A stretch of DNA of 64,000 nt from Patiria miniata (GCF_015706575.1 NW_024037072.1:17299162-17363161); one strand, 5' to 3'; shown: positions 12,136-23,080, numbered from the stretch's first letter. Notes: a model not told the origin generated them from the sequence alone. Made by a program: numbers and translations.

Positions 12136-12345
12136 CAGTATTAATGTCATCGATTGCAATGTACGACCCATAGTCGCCACCTTTGACTGCCTCAAGAGCA
12201 ATTTGAAATTCCGATGTAGCATTTCTCACACAACTCCTGGCTTTTAACCAAACCCATGTATTCGTATATTGACCGCTTCTGGTTAAGACGATTTCACCTT
12301 CACTGGTTGACTGATTTACTGGAAGCTGGTACACATTGAGGGTCC
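12136..12345 (-). CDS. Host gene exon 5: C-terminal part of MAM domain
   Basis: This 210-base, phase 1-1 exon reads TLNVYQLPVNQ, then WVWLKARSCV, then FQIALEAVKGG, and finally SYIAIDDIN. This matches the MAM C-terminal half: LNVY after the G-x-MG turn, a W strand, F-x-I-x-F/L-E, and the IAIDDI motif. The acceptor TTTTCACAG precedes GGACCC; the donor GTATG follows ATACTG. With exons 3 and 4 it completes one MAM domain of about 165 residues, the usual family length. MAM domains act outside the cell in adhesion and receptor or protease scaffolds. Confidence 0.9.
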
Positions 12346-13339
12346 CTGTGAAAACAATAAAAACATAATAACGACGAAATGAATCATTTATTCAACTTTT
12401 TCTGTTTTCTCATTGAAAGATTATTATATTTTATTATGCAAGGGTGATGATGTAGAATCTGAGTAAGTTGGTTTTTTTTCATCATGAAGATTCTGCATCT
12501 GTTTTCTGTTTTGGTATCAAATTTAAAGAAAATAATATCGTTATACCCCTTTTTGGCTTACATATTAAAAGCTTTCACACCTGACACAGACATTCGATCC
12601 GACTCAAATCGGTGCAAATGTTATACTTATGGTATTTCTATGACACATTTTAAGCTGCTTTTTGTGCCAACGGCGGCAAGATTGTTTTCCCTACATGCAT
12701 TCTAGTTAGTCAGATGGCTTTGAGCTCTTGTTCAAGTCGGTATTCTAGATAAGGCTAGGCAAAAGCTAAATAGTTTGCACATGGCCATGTTTTTTTAAAC
12801 AAAAGGACAGACGTTTATATCCCTTATCATTGTAAATCGGTTCCTTTGGTAACCATAAAACTCTACATACTTTTGTTTGGTGCCATGTTGACCCCTAACC
12901 AAATTTCATGCTAATCGGCAAAGGGTTCGGTTAGGAGGTCTTGTAGGAAGTTTAAGGGGATTGTGTATCCCGTCCATGATATAGGTTCGACTTCTGCGTT
13001 GGGAGTGTGACTTAATAAACCTTACACAGTGATAATGAACGCTTTTTGGTAATTAAAAAACAATACAGCCAGTACGTCAACCGCGAACGTCCACCACGGC
13101 ACTCTGTGCGAAAACCATTGCCAGTTATTAAATTTCATACAGACGTTTCTAGGTGATACCTTAGTAATCACTGGATAGTTTCTGAGAATGATGACATCAA
13201 CATTTTGGTCATGAATGTGGAAATTTGTTTTAACATAAAATAAAACACCCTTTAAGTTGCAATGCGTAGATTGAACATTTTAATTGGATGCAAAGAGTCA
13301 TTTTAATCATTCATTGTGAAAATCGTTTGGAAGCCTTAC
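12346..13339. other. Host intron 4; no gene
   Basis: No exon with splice sites was found on either strand. A segment at about 12840-12960 (GGTTAGGAGGTCTTGTAGG) looks like a dispersed repeat but I cannot name it. Confidence 0.35.
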
Positions 13340-13492
13340 CCATGCCGAGTCCATACACATTGTACCAGAAACTGAAACACCACTTGTTTCCTGGCTGTTC
13401 TCTACTTGGCGAAACGACATGGCTGACAAGTATAGCGTTTCTGCCTCTATTGCCATATGACGCTCTACACAAAATATAGTGGCCACTCGCAT
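13340..13492 (-). CDS. Host gene exon 4: middle part of MAM domain
   Basis: This 153-base, phase 1-1 exon reads ASGHYILCRASYGNRGRN, then AILVSHVVSPS, then KWCFSFWYNVYGLGMG. The SGHY start, the A-x-L-x-S-x-V/P strand and the C-F-x-FWY-x-x-YG-x-x-MG block are the central MAM motifs. The acceptor CCTGCACAG precedes ATGCGAG; the donor GTAAGG follows. Joining exon 3 gives TFG-N-ASGHY and joining exon 5 gives GMG-TLNVY, both as expected for the family, which confirms the phase. Confidence 0.9.
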
Positions 13493-14800
13493 CTGTGCAG
13501 GGCAGGGAATTTTTCATAGAGTAAACAAAAACAGATGACTTTGGAAGAAATGTTGCATTGACGATGGAAAGACGATCAGCAGATATTCTTTAAAATTTAG
13601 GAGAGGCATGAGTTGGCTTGTATTCCTTAAAGCGATTTATTAAGTCAAGGCAATTTGAAAAAAAAATACTTTAATTTCTACAATTGAAACCAGTGAAATA
13701 TATCATTTAACACCCATTCGGATTTTTAGCGACAACTCTTGGGCAAGCTTTCATTTTATGACAAGAAAAAAATACAGGATTTCTACTAATTTAACTCATG
13801 ATCATAAGGTCCGGAATTATAGACTATTGTTATGATTTTATCATAAACTGGCGGCAGTATAGGCTTCCGTTGATATCATTTTATTGCTGTGGTCATGTAT
13901 CACCAAGATCCGTTGAATTGAAAATGGTAGGCCTACGTGAAACCTTTACGAGACAGGATAGTGTATGACATCATAAGCATGTTCGAATATAATACGACTA
14001 GGTCGGGTACAAATTTAACTTCCGAAAATATAAACAAACCGGGCTGTCTTTCATTGAAGATCTTGTTCTTTCATCTTAAAAGTCAAGGATATGGTATCTT
14101 TTGGTGTCTTTTGTGGGCATAAGAAAATGCACCAGCCGCACAGATACATTGCTGTCTGATATTGCTTCTGGATTGTTTTGGGGGGGACCAGAGTAATCAC
14201 ACAGAATCATAGTGCAGAATGGCGTCCCATGTCAACAAATTTAACTCTATGTTTTACGTACTTTTTTGCGGAGTTGGTATTTAGCAGACACAGTTTTTAA
14301 CATTTCACCTTCAGGTTTTGCAGTCCTGAATTAATAACTTATTGGACAGTTAAAGGCATTCACCAGGAAGTGGGGAGACAGATCATAGAAGATATGTACC
14401 ACCGTTTTGTAAAAAGGACAGGTGGACATGTAGAAGGTGATACACCTGACTTAACGTGCTAGTACTTAACAAGTAAGATCACAATTTGACAGAAATCCTT
14501 TTTCCCCCAAACTTATATGTAGGCTTGAATGTATACTTGCCTTACTTCTGAATGTGCGCAGGTTTTACGCAAAACCGTTCCGAGGTTTTCATTCTACTCC
14601 AAGATAATGAATAATAGTGATGCATGTTTAAATGAATGAAATCAAGAAAAAAACGGAAAGCTAACGCCTATTGGTTTATGCTAAGATCACCGAAATGATA
14701 ATTAAGTTTATAGTCTGGTCAAATAATATGTGTTTGTTGGTAACCTATCTTCGGGACACCGTGTATGATTAATAAAACATCACGAGATGCAAACACTCAC
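13493..14800. other. Host intron 3; no gene
   Basis: AT-rich intron with no coding, RNA or clear repeat signal, apart from the start of the duplicated flank (about 14757-14800) shared with 8290-8331. Confidence 0.35.
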
Positions 14801-14932
14801 TGCCAAACGTCCTGTCGAAATCTAACCTAGTGCCATCAAGAAAAGTTGACCCCAGCTGCAGCAACCAGTTGGAGCTGTCCTCGTTCGATTGTCTCCAGCC
14901 ACAAAACCCTTCCTCGAAGGTGCAGTTGAAGC
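14801..14932 (-). CDS. Host gene exon 3: start of first MAM domain
   Basis: This 132-base, phase 1-1 exon reads FNCTFEEGFCGWRQSNED and ends RLDFDRTFG. The acceptor GCAAGCGCAG precedes GCTTC and the donor is GTGAGT. It has the two N-terminal MAM cysteines and matches exon 8, which is shorter by one codon. It follows the CUB exon in frame; the ~12.5-kb intron between them contains the Harbinger composite and Penelope/LINE remnants. Confidence 0.9.
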
Positions 14933-15650
14933 CTGCGCTTGCTGTGACCAATAAAATCAGAACGCATCATCGTTAAGTAATATAATCAAATTAAAAACAA
15001 AATCTTGGGGGATGGAGAGAAACAAATCAGAACGCAAAAAAAAAACAATCAGAACGCAAAAAAAGTAGTCCGTGCTTGTGAAAATAGCTTCGTGTGACCT
15101 TGCTCAAGGCTCAATGAGAAACAAAAGGTAAGAAACCGTCGCTCCAGTGCAAAAACGTGCGTAACTCAGTTTTGAGTCGGTTTGAGGAAACGCAAAAATA
15201 GGTTTTTGATGGCAGATAAAGTAACCTCAAGAAGACAATTTAGTCAGAAACGTGTGCAGTATGTTGAATACTTTGTTGTCTAGCGTGATTTCGGATAAAA
15301 GAACTGTTAAATGAACGAGATCAACATACGACGCTTTTTGCTTGAGACGATGCGCCATGTAAACATGTGTCAAAACGTCGTAACTCGTCGAGATAGGACG
15401 TGTTTCCACGAACACACAATAAGTCCTATACTTTAGCACGTACAGATTAAAGTCACGAAATATATTTACTATATCCCTGAAAACATCTCAGAATTAGACA
15501 GTATGTTTGTGTTTAGCTTGTCCAATTCAAAAAGTTTGTTAATAGTTCCCAGTAGCATCTTATTCAGAGTACCAATAGTATTTAGATCAATATTTTCTAA
15601 AAAAAAAAATCAATTTACTTCATTTTTGTTTCTCTTTTTTTTTTCACTAA
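14933..15650. other. Host intron 2, near end; no gene
   Basis: There are A-rich runs near 15040-15065 and a T-rich stretch before the Penelope remnant. I see no exon or RNA gene. Confidence 0.35.
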
Positions 15651-15654
15651 CTTG

Positions 15655-16925
15655 TTTTTCACTACAAACACGACCGTACGGCATATTGCATACTTGAATG
15701 GAAATTGCATACTTTACCTTAACTTTAAAGGAAATCACTACCTGCAGACCACTGGTGTTGCTATGGAAACACGTGTGGGTCCGAGCCATGCATGTCTATT
15801 TGTTGGCTTTATCGATGAGAATATGTTGTCTAGTTTTTCCGGACCCAAACCATTGTTGTGCAAACGGTACATTGACTTCATCCTAGGTACGACATCCGGC
15901 ACCAAGGAAGATGTTCAGGCGTTCATCAACCATGCCGATAATCTCAACCCAGCTGTGCACTTCACCTCAGATATTTCTAACGAGACCATCACATTCCTTG
16001 ACATCGACGTTTCAATTAATGGCAATTCTCTCACCACATCGGTCCACTACAAACCCACCGATTCTCACAGCTACCTGCATTACGAGTCGTCCCACCCCAA
16101 GAAGTGCATAGATGCTATCCCACACAGCCAATTCCTCCGCCTCCGTCGATTTTGCAGCGAGGATGGTGAGTTTCATTAACGTAGTAAAGAAATAAAGGTG
16201 TTCTTCCAGCAACGTGGATACCCATCTTCAGTCACCGATGCTTCTCTTCGCAGGGTATCATCAGTGACCCGTAATGAAACAAGCCCCTCCCAAGCAACAG
16301 CACCAAATCCCACTTGTCCTTACTTACCTCTCGCTTAACTTGAAGGTCAGCGATATCATCCTGAAGAATTTCAAGACGCTGCAGGATTATCCAGGAACTA
16401 GCGCCATCTTTGACCAATCCACAACCCCCCTGTGTTCCTTCAGACGGAATCGATCCATTAACAACCATCTGGTGCGTTCAACTCTTCCTGACACCGCGAG
16501 AACTTTACACAACGACCCCTGCAGAACTGTTCCCTATCATCGTCCTAGATGCAAGACTTGTGCCCATGTTGATAAGACATCGTCCATCACTGGACCCCGT
16601 GGCCGTTTCAGCATCCGCGGCCACTACAAGTGTACGACAACAAATCTCGTCGATCACATGTAAACGCTGTGGTAAGCTTTACATTGGCGAAACCAAGCGC
16701 CGTCTGGCCGATTGCTTCAAGGAGCATCTCCGGAGCGTTCGGCTTCATCAACCTGGCCTGGCTGTCGCACAACACTTTGGCGCCACCACACACTACCAAG
16801 GACATGAGCATGTGCGTTGTTACCACGGCATCGTCAGACACGCAGCGCCGCTACCCGACAACAAGCCAAAGTCCCCTGAAGAAGGTGCACCGCACCGAAA
16901 GCTCGGGAGTAATTTCCGGTGAGCA
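15655..16925 (+). mobile_element. Penelope-like element, RT end plus GIY-YIG nuclease, degraded
   Basis: The plus strand encodes Penelope-type RT blocks: GVAMETRVGPSHACLF (normally GVAMGT-x-x-APSYA), TFLDIDVSINGN, and KPTDSHSYLHYESSHPKKC. A linker follows, then a GIY-YIG endonuclease segment with CGKLYIGETKRRLADCFKEH. Penelope elements combine exactly these two domains. The N-terminal part of the RT is missing and the remainder is degraded. A hammerhead-like motif sits at its 3' end (16873-16907), then an unrelated LINE fragment begins. It lies in the sense opposite to the host gene, within its intron 2. Confidence 0.85.
16873..16907 (+). ncRNA. Hammerhead-ribozyme-like motif of Penelope element
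   Basis: The layout is CCC, then CTGAAGA, then a GGTGC-ACC-GCACC hairpin, then GAAA, GCTC and GGG. CUGANGA and GAAA are the two conserved hammerhead boxes; the hairpin is stem II and CCC/GGG can close stem I. Hammerheads with very short stem III are known at the ends of Penelope-like elements. Stem III and the cleavage triplet here are not canonical, so activity is doubtful. Confidence 0.55.
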
Positions 16926-16959
16926 CTGTTAATATTTTTTTACATCTCGGCATATTGCA

Positions 16960-17705
16960 AATGCAGTGTCGTACTAGTGGAACTCACTGCTGCCAACGAC
17001 ACAGTGTGGCATCAAGGCCTGGTCCTGAAACGTCTTTGTTCCATTCCCGATCGGCACTTAGTGCGGTTCCTCGCCAACATCATTTCCAACCGCAGATTTG
17101 TCCTCAAAACCAGTGACGGGCAGACGGGCAGACAAGCCGACCACGTCGCCTGAGGAATGGAGTACCCCAAGGCTCAGTACCGGCCCCACCCTCTTCAACA
17201 TTTTACATTAGCGACCTACCACACCACATCAAGGAAGTATGACTATGCAGATGACTTGGCCCTCCTGCACACAGCTAGAAACTAGCCAAATGTGGAGAAG
17301 GTGGTCTCAGCTGATATGGAATGCATCGCAGACTACCTGAAGACATGGAGACTCAAGGTGAGCGTCGCAAAAACAATCTCATCTACCTTCCACCTCAACA
17401 ACAAGGAAGCCCAACGCCAGCTGACTGACACCCTAACAGCTTGGTTGACATCGCCTGCCCTCTCGCCGCCCCTTTTCGCCGCCCCTTCTCGCCGCCCCTT
17501 CTCCCGTCATGCTGCAGCCTCACTTTGCGTAGAGCATGGAAGGCTGATTGGGAGCAGACTGCCCGACCTGACAAATTTACTGTTACCCCCCGACACCACG
17601 GACTCACCCGGCTCAGACCTGGCCCGAAAGGAATGGGTCGACCTGAACCGCTTACGTACTGGAGTCGGCCGGTTCAAAACAAGCATGTTTGCAAAAAAAA
17701 ACACA
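16960..17705 (+). mobile_element. LINE reverse transcriptase remnant (I/Jockey-group-like)
   Basis: Blocks in order: DTVWHQGLVLKRL, LVRFLANIISNRRFVLKT, RLRNGVPQGSVPAPTLFNI, then YDYADDLALLHTA with an intact YADD catalytic box, then LKTWRLKVSVAKTISSTF, and a C-terminal PRHHGLTRLRPG piece. This is the palm-to-end RT order of non-LTR retrotransposons. The blocks lie in different frames, so there are at least two frameshifts, and the thumb is shortened between about 17440 and 17520, where a C-rich GCCGCCCC stretch lies. The N-terminal endonuclease is absent. The A-rich end near 17690-17730 may be the 3' tail. Confidence 0.75.
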
Positions 17706-17749
17706 ACTTTTTTATTTAAAAAAAAAATTTATATTCTCTGATTGTCATT

Positions 17750-19160
17750 ATTTATCATGTTTAATTTACCATATGTCACTTTTTCACGACCGAAGTCTAA
17801 TGAGGGCAAAAGGAGTGTATTTTAATGATTATTCTACAGCATGTCATGAAGTCAGACCCCCCCCCCAAAAAAAAAGGTTGGAATGACCTCTTATCTCAAT
17901 AAGACTTACCAAAATAGAATGTCTAAATATAGGTTTTCCCCGGCCAATTTCATCAGTTTCATCATCAGCAATTCAATTTCGCGTAAGTTTTGCACACGTG
18001 ATCAAGTTGGGGTTTCTTTTTCATTTTGGGGCATTCAATTTAATTTTTAGGCAGCCAAAATGTTGGACTGAATGTTCGTTTTCGTTTTGGAGGAATTCTA
18101 TTTCGTTTTGGTGCATTCAAGACTTAATTGTAGCATTCTTAAATTAATTCTTTGCAACCTTTTGACGGTTGACGCATTCAAATTAACGAACGTCGGTGCG
18201 CTTATAACCATGGATGTGACTGGACTCTGACAACAAAACCTGAAAATGTTATGAAAATGTAAATGAAGTGCAAACTCCCGCGAGCGCGAAGCACAAAGCC
18301 ATTACCGCGTGGGGTCCGGGGCCCGCTTCTTGCTCTTACAAAGCTTTCTGCACTTTAAGTTGAGAACCATTTTCTTTCATCTACATATTTATTTACTTTT
18401 GTAAAGGAATTGTACCAGTATTTAGGCCCTGTGACATAATAATTTTTAAATTAAGGATGCTTTCTAATGTTACCTCAATGTTTTGTCAAAAGTTTTAGTT
18501 TAGTTTATCAAAATTAAATTGTAAGAACAGAACACTTCTTTGCTCTGGAATTAGGGGTAATTAGGTCAGGGGCCTACATCATGCACATTGCACCTCCACA
18601 GCTAAATACTAGTACTAGTTTTAGACATGTCATGAGTCATGACTACGAAAAAAAATCAGGTTTTTCCTCCTTTCTGCATGCAATTTGCCTTTTTTTGGCT
18701 CTTGAAAGAATTTAAAGAATGCGTAGTTCAGTTTATTAAACAAAATCGCCATATAGATCGCCGCGGCAAGACAAATTAATGTGGTGTGCACACAGGTTTC
18801 TGACAGTAAAAGGTCATCGGCGATTGCAACTTCCGGAAAGATTCCCATATCTGGCCATCACTTTTCACCCTGTTCACAAACCCTATGAGACTGGTCTCAA
18901 AATTGTGTTTTCTTAGCAAATAGTTTAATAATTTATACTCTGCTAAATTTGACTTTTAAGGACATATTATCACTTTTTGATGGCTGATAGGTCACTGAAG
19001 AGAAAAATTAGTGAAAGCTAGAAATGGGAATCTTTTCTTAATTTCCAAATGCTACAACACGATTTGCCCGTGGGAATCTTTTTTTTTGTTATGTAACAAA
19101 TATATACCGTAAATAATTTTACATGTATGATGACTTTGAGAAATAAACGTTAAAAATGCC
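17750..19160. other. Host intron 2, middle; no gene
   Basis: The only notable piece is at 18270-18330, where CCGCGAGCGCGAAGC and GTGGGGTCCGGGGCCCGCTT resemble the GC-rich module of elements X and Y at 35-44 kb. It is probably a short fragment of that family. Nothing else is recognisable. Confidence 0.45.
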
Positions 19161-19164
19161 GCTT

Positions 19165-19700
19165 GTAGTAGCCTAGTAGTGTAGGTAGACTGTCTGGCAC
19201 AGTTTGACCTTTGTCATAGAAATATGTAAAGGTCACATAAATATGTAAATATGTATATACAGATATAATTAATTGATGGGGTTAAAATATTCCGGCACAG
19301 TTTGACCTTTTGTGTGGATGGGGTGAATAGGGAATAGGTGAGGGTAAGCACCGAGTACAGTTTGACCTTTTCTATGGGAAGGATTGCTTAATGTATGGGG
19401 GGAATATAAACATTTCAATGCAGTATATCTATGTTTCTATATTGCAACTGGTGATGCAATGGGAACGGTAGTGAACACGGCCAGTTGTTCGGCCGGCAGT
19501 AGATAATCCTTAGACAATGGGACCGTAAGCGGCGCCCGTGCGCTCGCGTGTGGTTAGGAGGTGGATAAACCTTGGACAAAGAGCTGTAAGTGACCGGAAA
19601 TATTGATTGACCACTCCGTGGGGTTTGGCCGGAAGCGATCGATATCTCCCGAAAGAGCCTATGGTGGCGCCCGTGATGTGAGCCATAGTTTTCCTCATGT
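19165..19700 (+). repeat. Left inverted arm of the Harbinger-type composite
   Basis: It pairs with the minus strand of 26070-27276 once the MITE at 26129-26862 is removed. It holds three CAGTTTGACCTTTT-like blocks about 75-115 bases apart. The inner end (19605-19690, GTGGTGCGCCC-type and GATCGAT core) matches 22848-22930 in opposite orientation rather than the right arm. Confidence 0.75.
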
Positions 19701-19889
19701 TGTTGCGAGCTGGAGGATATCCTCACTAATTATTGTTAACCTCTGCGTTTCGTACGTGAAAAAAAAATCTACGAAACTGTCGGACTACCGATCATTCGGT
19801 CATTTATAAACCGTGGAGAAATAGTATAAAGATATCATAGAGCTACAGCACGTGCTACGTAACATCGAGTAAGCTGAACGTCGTCAAAT

Positions 19890-20108
19890 ATGGATATCTA
19901 CCGAGAAATACAAAATTGTCAAACTTACGAAGAGCTCGGTATCATATTCGATACGGTTGCTACAACCTGTTTTGGCCATGGTCTAAATGGTCATGAAAAA
20001 GGTCTAACCATAACAAAAACGTTGGTTTTTAAAGGGACACTACGGCCTGGACAGTGCCCGATTGAGCAATGCTTCTCGAATGATGTTTATTGGAAAGAGC
20101 ATTTTTAA
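19890..20108 (+). CDS. 72-codon ORF inside the left arm side; unknown
   Basis: The ORF starts ATGGATATCTACCG about 60 bases after a TATAAAG sequence (19826-19832) and encodes MDIYREIQNCQTYEELG, then CPIEQCFSNDVYWKEHF. It has no recognised domain. The TTAA MITE starts 55 bases downstream, and a Cys-containing stretch (MRTPSCIRCEEPC) lies just beyond that MITE, so the ORF may be the broken first exon of a transposon gene. Chance is also possible. Confidence 0.3.
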   Translation: MDIYREIQNCQTYEELGIIFDTVATTCFGHGLNGHEKGLTITKTLVFKGTLRPGQCPIEQCFSNDVYWKEHF

Positions 20109-20162
20109 GTAGGATATAACACAACCATCGTTGGGCGTTTTGCGTTATTATGCGAACGTTTA

Positions 20163-20693
20163 AAGGGAATGTACATCATTGGCTTTTGCTGTAATTTTCA
20201 GAAATGAACTATTGGAGGGGTTATTATAATAGATAAAATATTGTTACACTGACATTTTTGGAGTTTTGTGTTCGAAAAGGTTGGAAACACCAAGAAAAAC
20301 CAAAAATGTTCAAGTAGTCTGGTTCCCCGACTCCACAAAAGATAAAATGGATACATTTATAGATGATGGAAAATTGTAGGGCGATGGAACCAGTCTAGCT
20401 GGCCTGCACTCGTTCATGAACATTTAACCAATAGCAAACAAAATTTGGACTGAAAAAAATGGTCAATTTGGAGCAGTAGTTGAAAAATAGTTAGGTTTTT
20501 CCAACGCTGGTCGGCCGACCACCGTTGGCAATGTATACAAAAATACCATTTTCTTGAAAATGACTTCACACCCGGTGCCATAATTTTACAAGATGCTTAA
20601 GACTGTCATTAACCAACATCCTAGTAAGGTATTTCGTAAAAACTTGGTAGTTTTACTTTTCGATGTTTACAAATGTTGTATATTCCCTTTAAG
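20163..20693 (+). mobile_element. ~530-bp TTAA-flanked MITE, copy 2
   Basis: This is an inverted copy of the element at 9688-10222, with the ends TTAAAGGGAATGTACA and ATATTCCCTTTAA. It is non-coding and inserted inside the Harbinger-type composite, so it postdates that insertion. Confidence 0.75.
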
Positions 20694-20939
20694 AAACCAC
20701 ATTGGCGTTCGACATGAAAAAACGTATGCGTACACCGTCGTGCATCCGATGTGAAGAACCGTGTTTTTTTTCCATCTTTTCTCGGGAATGATAAGACATT
20801 ATGGTTCAACTAGATGTTTGATATAAGATACGATTCAATACATGAAATTTTCGGGAATTTCAAGCCTTTTTGCCACTAGTTATACCTAGTTATTATTCGC
20901 AATTAAATCGTCAGTGACCTCAATATAACGTTGACTTGT

Positions 20940-21570
20940 TTTTAATCTTCACTGTCTTCCCCGTTCACGTCATCTTCATCTTGTTAGAACAGGCCGTCAA
21001 ATTTGGCCTGGTGTTTAGATATGACCCTGCTGAGAGCTGTATGCATCGGAATGCAATATTTGACTCCGTCGTCGATCTCGTCCACAATTTCTTGATGAAT
21101 TATCTTCCAGATGTATGTAGTGTGACAGATAATCCTTGTAACTTGTTGAAAAGATATCCTAACTGCCAGAGGGTCTTTCTATCGGCTTTTTCCTTGGCCT
21201 GATCTTCAGCCATGTCCTTGTTGATTGACTTTTCTTGTTTTTCACTCCACATCTCATCAATCGCTTCTTTTGCCTCTCCTTACCAGTCTAGATAGGCTGC
21301 ATTGTCTTCCAATTCCGAAATAGACTCGTCTTCATACGATATATCGCCATCTTCTACTTCCGAGTCCGTATCCGAGACCGATTTATCCACGTCAGAATGT
21401 TCAGATTGAATAGCTTCAATTTCAAAATCATTGTAAACTACATTCATTTTAGATTCATCTTCAGCATGAGCTATTTCTGTATGTCTGAAGAGGTTATATC
21501 TCAAACCAAAGCATTTATCACACTGGTCACAAGCATGGGGTTTGAATGCAGAAATAATATTCATGTTCAC
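20940..21570 (-). pseudogene. C2H2 zinc-finger ORF of a transposon-linked family
   Basis: From 21570 the minus strand reads one C2H2 finger, CDQCDKCFGLRYNLFRHTEI followed by AH (C-x2-C-x12-H-x4-H). An acidic stretch DKSVSDTDSEVEDGD follows, ending NAAYLDW at a TGG-TAAGGA. Beyond that stop are more protein-like segments, AKEAIDEMWSEKQEKS, then TYIWKIIHQEIVDEIDDGV, then HQAKFDGLF and an acidic tail, in two frames. The DW/GTAAGG site could be a splice donor, but a frame break is equally likely. I recall similar single-finger proteins with this C-terminal helical region in cnidarians and echinoderms, of unknown function. It lies downstream of the PC4 ORF on the same strand and may be part of the same transcript. 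Confidence 0.5.
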
Positions 21571-21639
21571 GTTATAAAGGTTGATCCTCGAATGACAAGA
21601 AACGGATGAATTCGTTCAATATATATATTGTGCCAACAC

Positions 21640-22195
21640 CTGTTGTTCGATGTTTGAGCTCATTCGCACATTCCCTGCGCATGCTGTCTGTGCGCCTGTG
21701 CGCTTTGTATTCATTTTGCTCATTTAAATCTGCACATTGTTGTTCATGCTCATTTGTACTCATCATTTTGCTCATCGCTCATTTGCTCTTTTCTCGCTCT
21801 TTATTTATTTATTTTTTTTTTTGCTCATTTGCTCATTTCTAGCTCTTTTCTTGCTCTATTCTTGCTCATTTGCTCATTTTGCTGCTCATTATAGGCCTAC
21901 TCATTATGCAAATTTTGCTACTCATTCTGCTCATTTTGCTGCTCATTCCTTGCTCTTTTCTTGCTCATTTGCTCATTTGCTCATTAGCTCATTTGCTCAT
22001 TTCTTGCTCTTTTCTTGCTCATTTCTTGCTCTTTTCTTGCTCGTTTGCTCATTTGTTGCTCTTTTCTTACCCATTTGCTTATTTTTGCCATTTCTTGCTC
22101 TTTTCTTGCTAATATTATGCTCATTTTCTTGCTTATTTTCTTGCTTATTAGCTCATTTCTTGCTCTTTTCTCGCTCATTTGCTCATTTTGTTTCT
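21640..22195. repeat. GCTCATTT / CTTGCTCTTTT minisatellite-like tract
   Basis: About 550 bases are built from alternating TTGCTCATTT and CTTGCTCTTTT octamer-to-undecamer words. Both strands stay largely open: the plus strand gives Leu/Ile/Cys/Ser/Phe-rich frames and the minus strand gives a KKRARNEQMS-type charged repeat. It separates the PC4 and C2H2 ORFs and is more likely an expanded intron or spacer than real protein. Confidence 0.85.
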
Positions 22196-22616
22196 TGCCA
22201 TTCGTTCACCCTCACGTTGATGCCTCGTAGACTGCTCCAGAAGTCTCTGGCAAAAGAAAGATCTTTTTAACGTACTCCCTAATTTTGATGTAAATTTGGC
22301 GCTGGAAAGGTTCTACCACGGCGAGGCGGACTCCCGTAAGCTCGAACCTGGCAGATGGGTTCATCTCTGCGCGACGGCTCTTGTTTGGGGCGGCATTCGG
22401 GTACGGTGCACTTTCATCTTCAGCACGGGTCGTTATACGCTGCTCTAGTCGCTCAAGTCGTTTGGGGTCGGTACTGGCTAACCCCTTGGGCTTTGCTTCT
22501 GCGTGGGAAGGATAATACTCGCGTACTTCGTTACAACTACCAGCAGCGTCGTACTGTAACGACGAAGATGATGATGATGAGGTAGGTGGAGTGTGGAAAT
22601 TCTTCGGTGCAGCCAT
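22130..22616 (-). pseudogene. PC4 (transcription coactivator p15)-domain ORF in transposon
   Basis: The ORF starts MAAPKNFHTPP, with a serine run and RLERLEQRI, then enters a PC4-type single-strand-DNA-binding fold: RFELTGVRLAVVEPFQRQIY followed by IKIREY. One frame change later (near 22265) the strand reads LRGINVRVNEWQETK, the PC4 ending (KGIsL-x-x-x-WxxL). Length and layout fit a small PC4-C protein. The start codon sits in ACAAGATGGCTGCACC. It is divergent from the Harbinger transposase with 464 bases between starts. The frame shift means the copy is probably inactive. Its role in transposition is unknown; DNA or ssDNA binding is inferred from the domain. Confidence 0.65.
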
Positions 22617-23080
22617 CTTGTATTTTTCTTTCAGGTTGTGTATACGTTGATGTTGTCGGATTACAGCGCTCTATTAATCCCCTTCAACCTGTTTTCGTGC
22701 TGTACGCCAAGTAAGATACTCTTTCCCCGTTCCATGCGCTTTTATCCGCTTTTAGGAGAAGGTATTGCACAATCTTGCAAAACGCAGAAGTTAAAAATAA
22801 TTAGTGACGATATCCCTAAATATAGCTCGTGACATCATCTCTCAAATATGCCTCACATCGCGGGCGCCACCGTAGGCCCTTCCGGGAATTATCGATCGCT
22901 TTCAAACCGCAAGGAGTGGTCAATAGGTAGGTTTCGATTGCAAACGGTTAGTGTGCACGACTACAATTAGCTACACGTCACAAACGTGTACGCAGTCGTT
23001 CCGACGCGATAAGCAGAAGGGTTTCGATTATGACCTCACGGTTACATTTAGGATAACTGTTGAGGGTGCAGTCTTCAAGA
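22617..23080. promoter_or_regulatory. Likely bidirectional promoter between PC4 ORF and transposase
   Basis: The 464 bases lie between two divergent start codons. Both starts sit in an AAGATGGC context (minus CAAGATGGCTGC, plus CAAGATGGCAGC), resembling a YY1-type initiator element, and both proteins begin Met-Ala-Ala-Pro. The interval also holds 22848-22930, an inverted copy of the left-arm inner end. Promoter function is inferred from position. Confidence 0.4.

Noticed and set aside
21737-22270. Long Leu/Ile/Phe-rich open frames (up to 177 codons) that look like membrane proteins
   Set aside because: They are translations of the GCTCATTT/CTTGCTC word array; all frames are open for the same reason and there is no start context or conserved motif.
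22951-23080. Upstream in-frame ATG extending the Harbinger transposase by 43 residues
   Set aside because: The added residues have no family match, while the downstream ATG at 23081 gives the expected N-terminus and sits in AAGATGGC.
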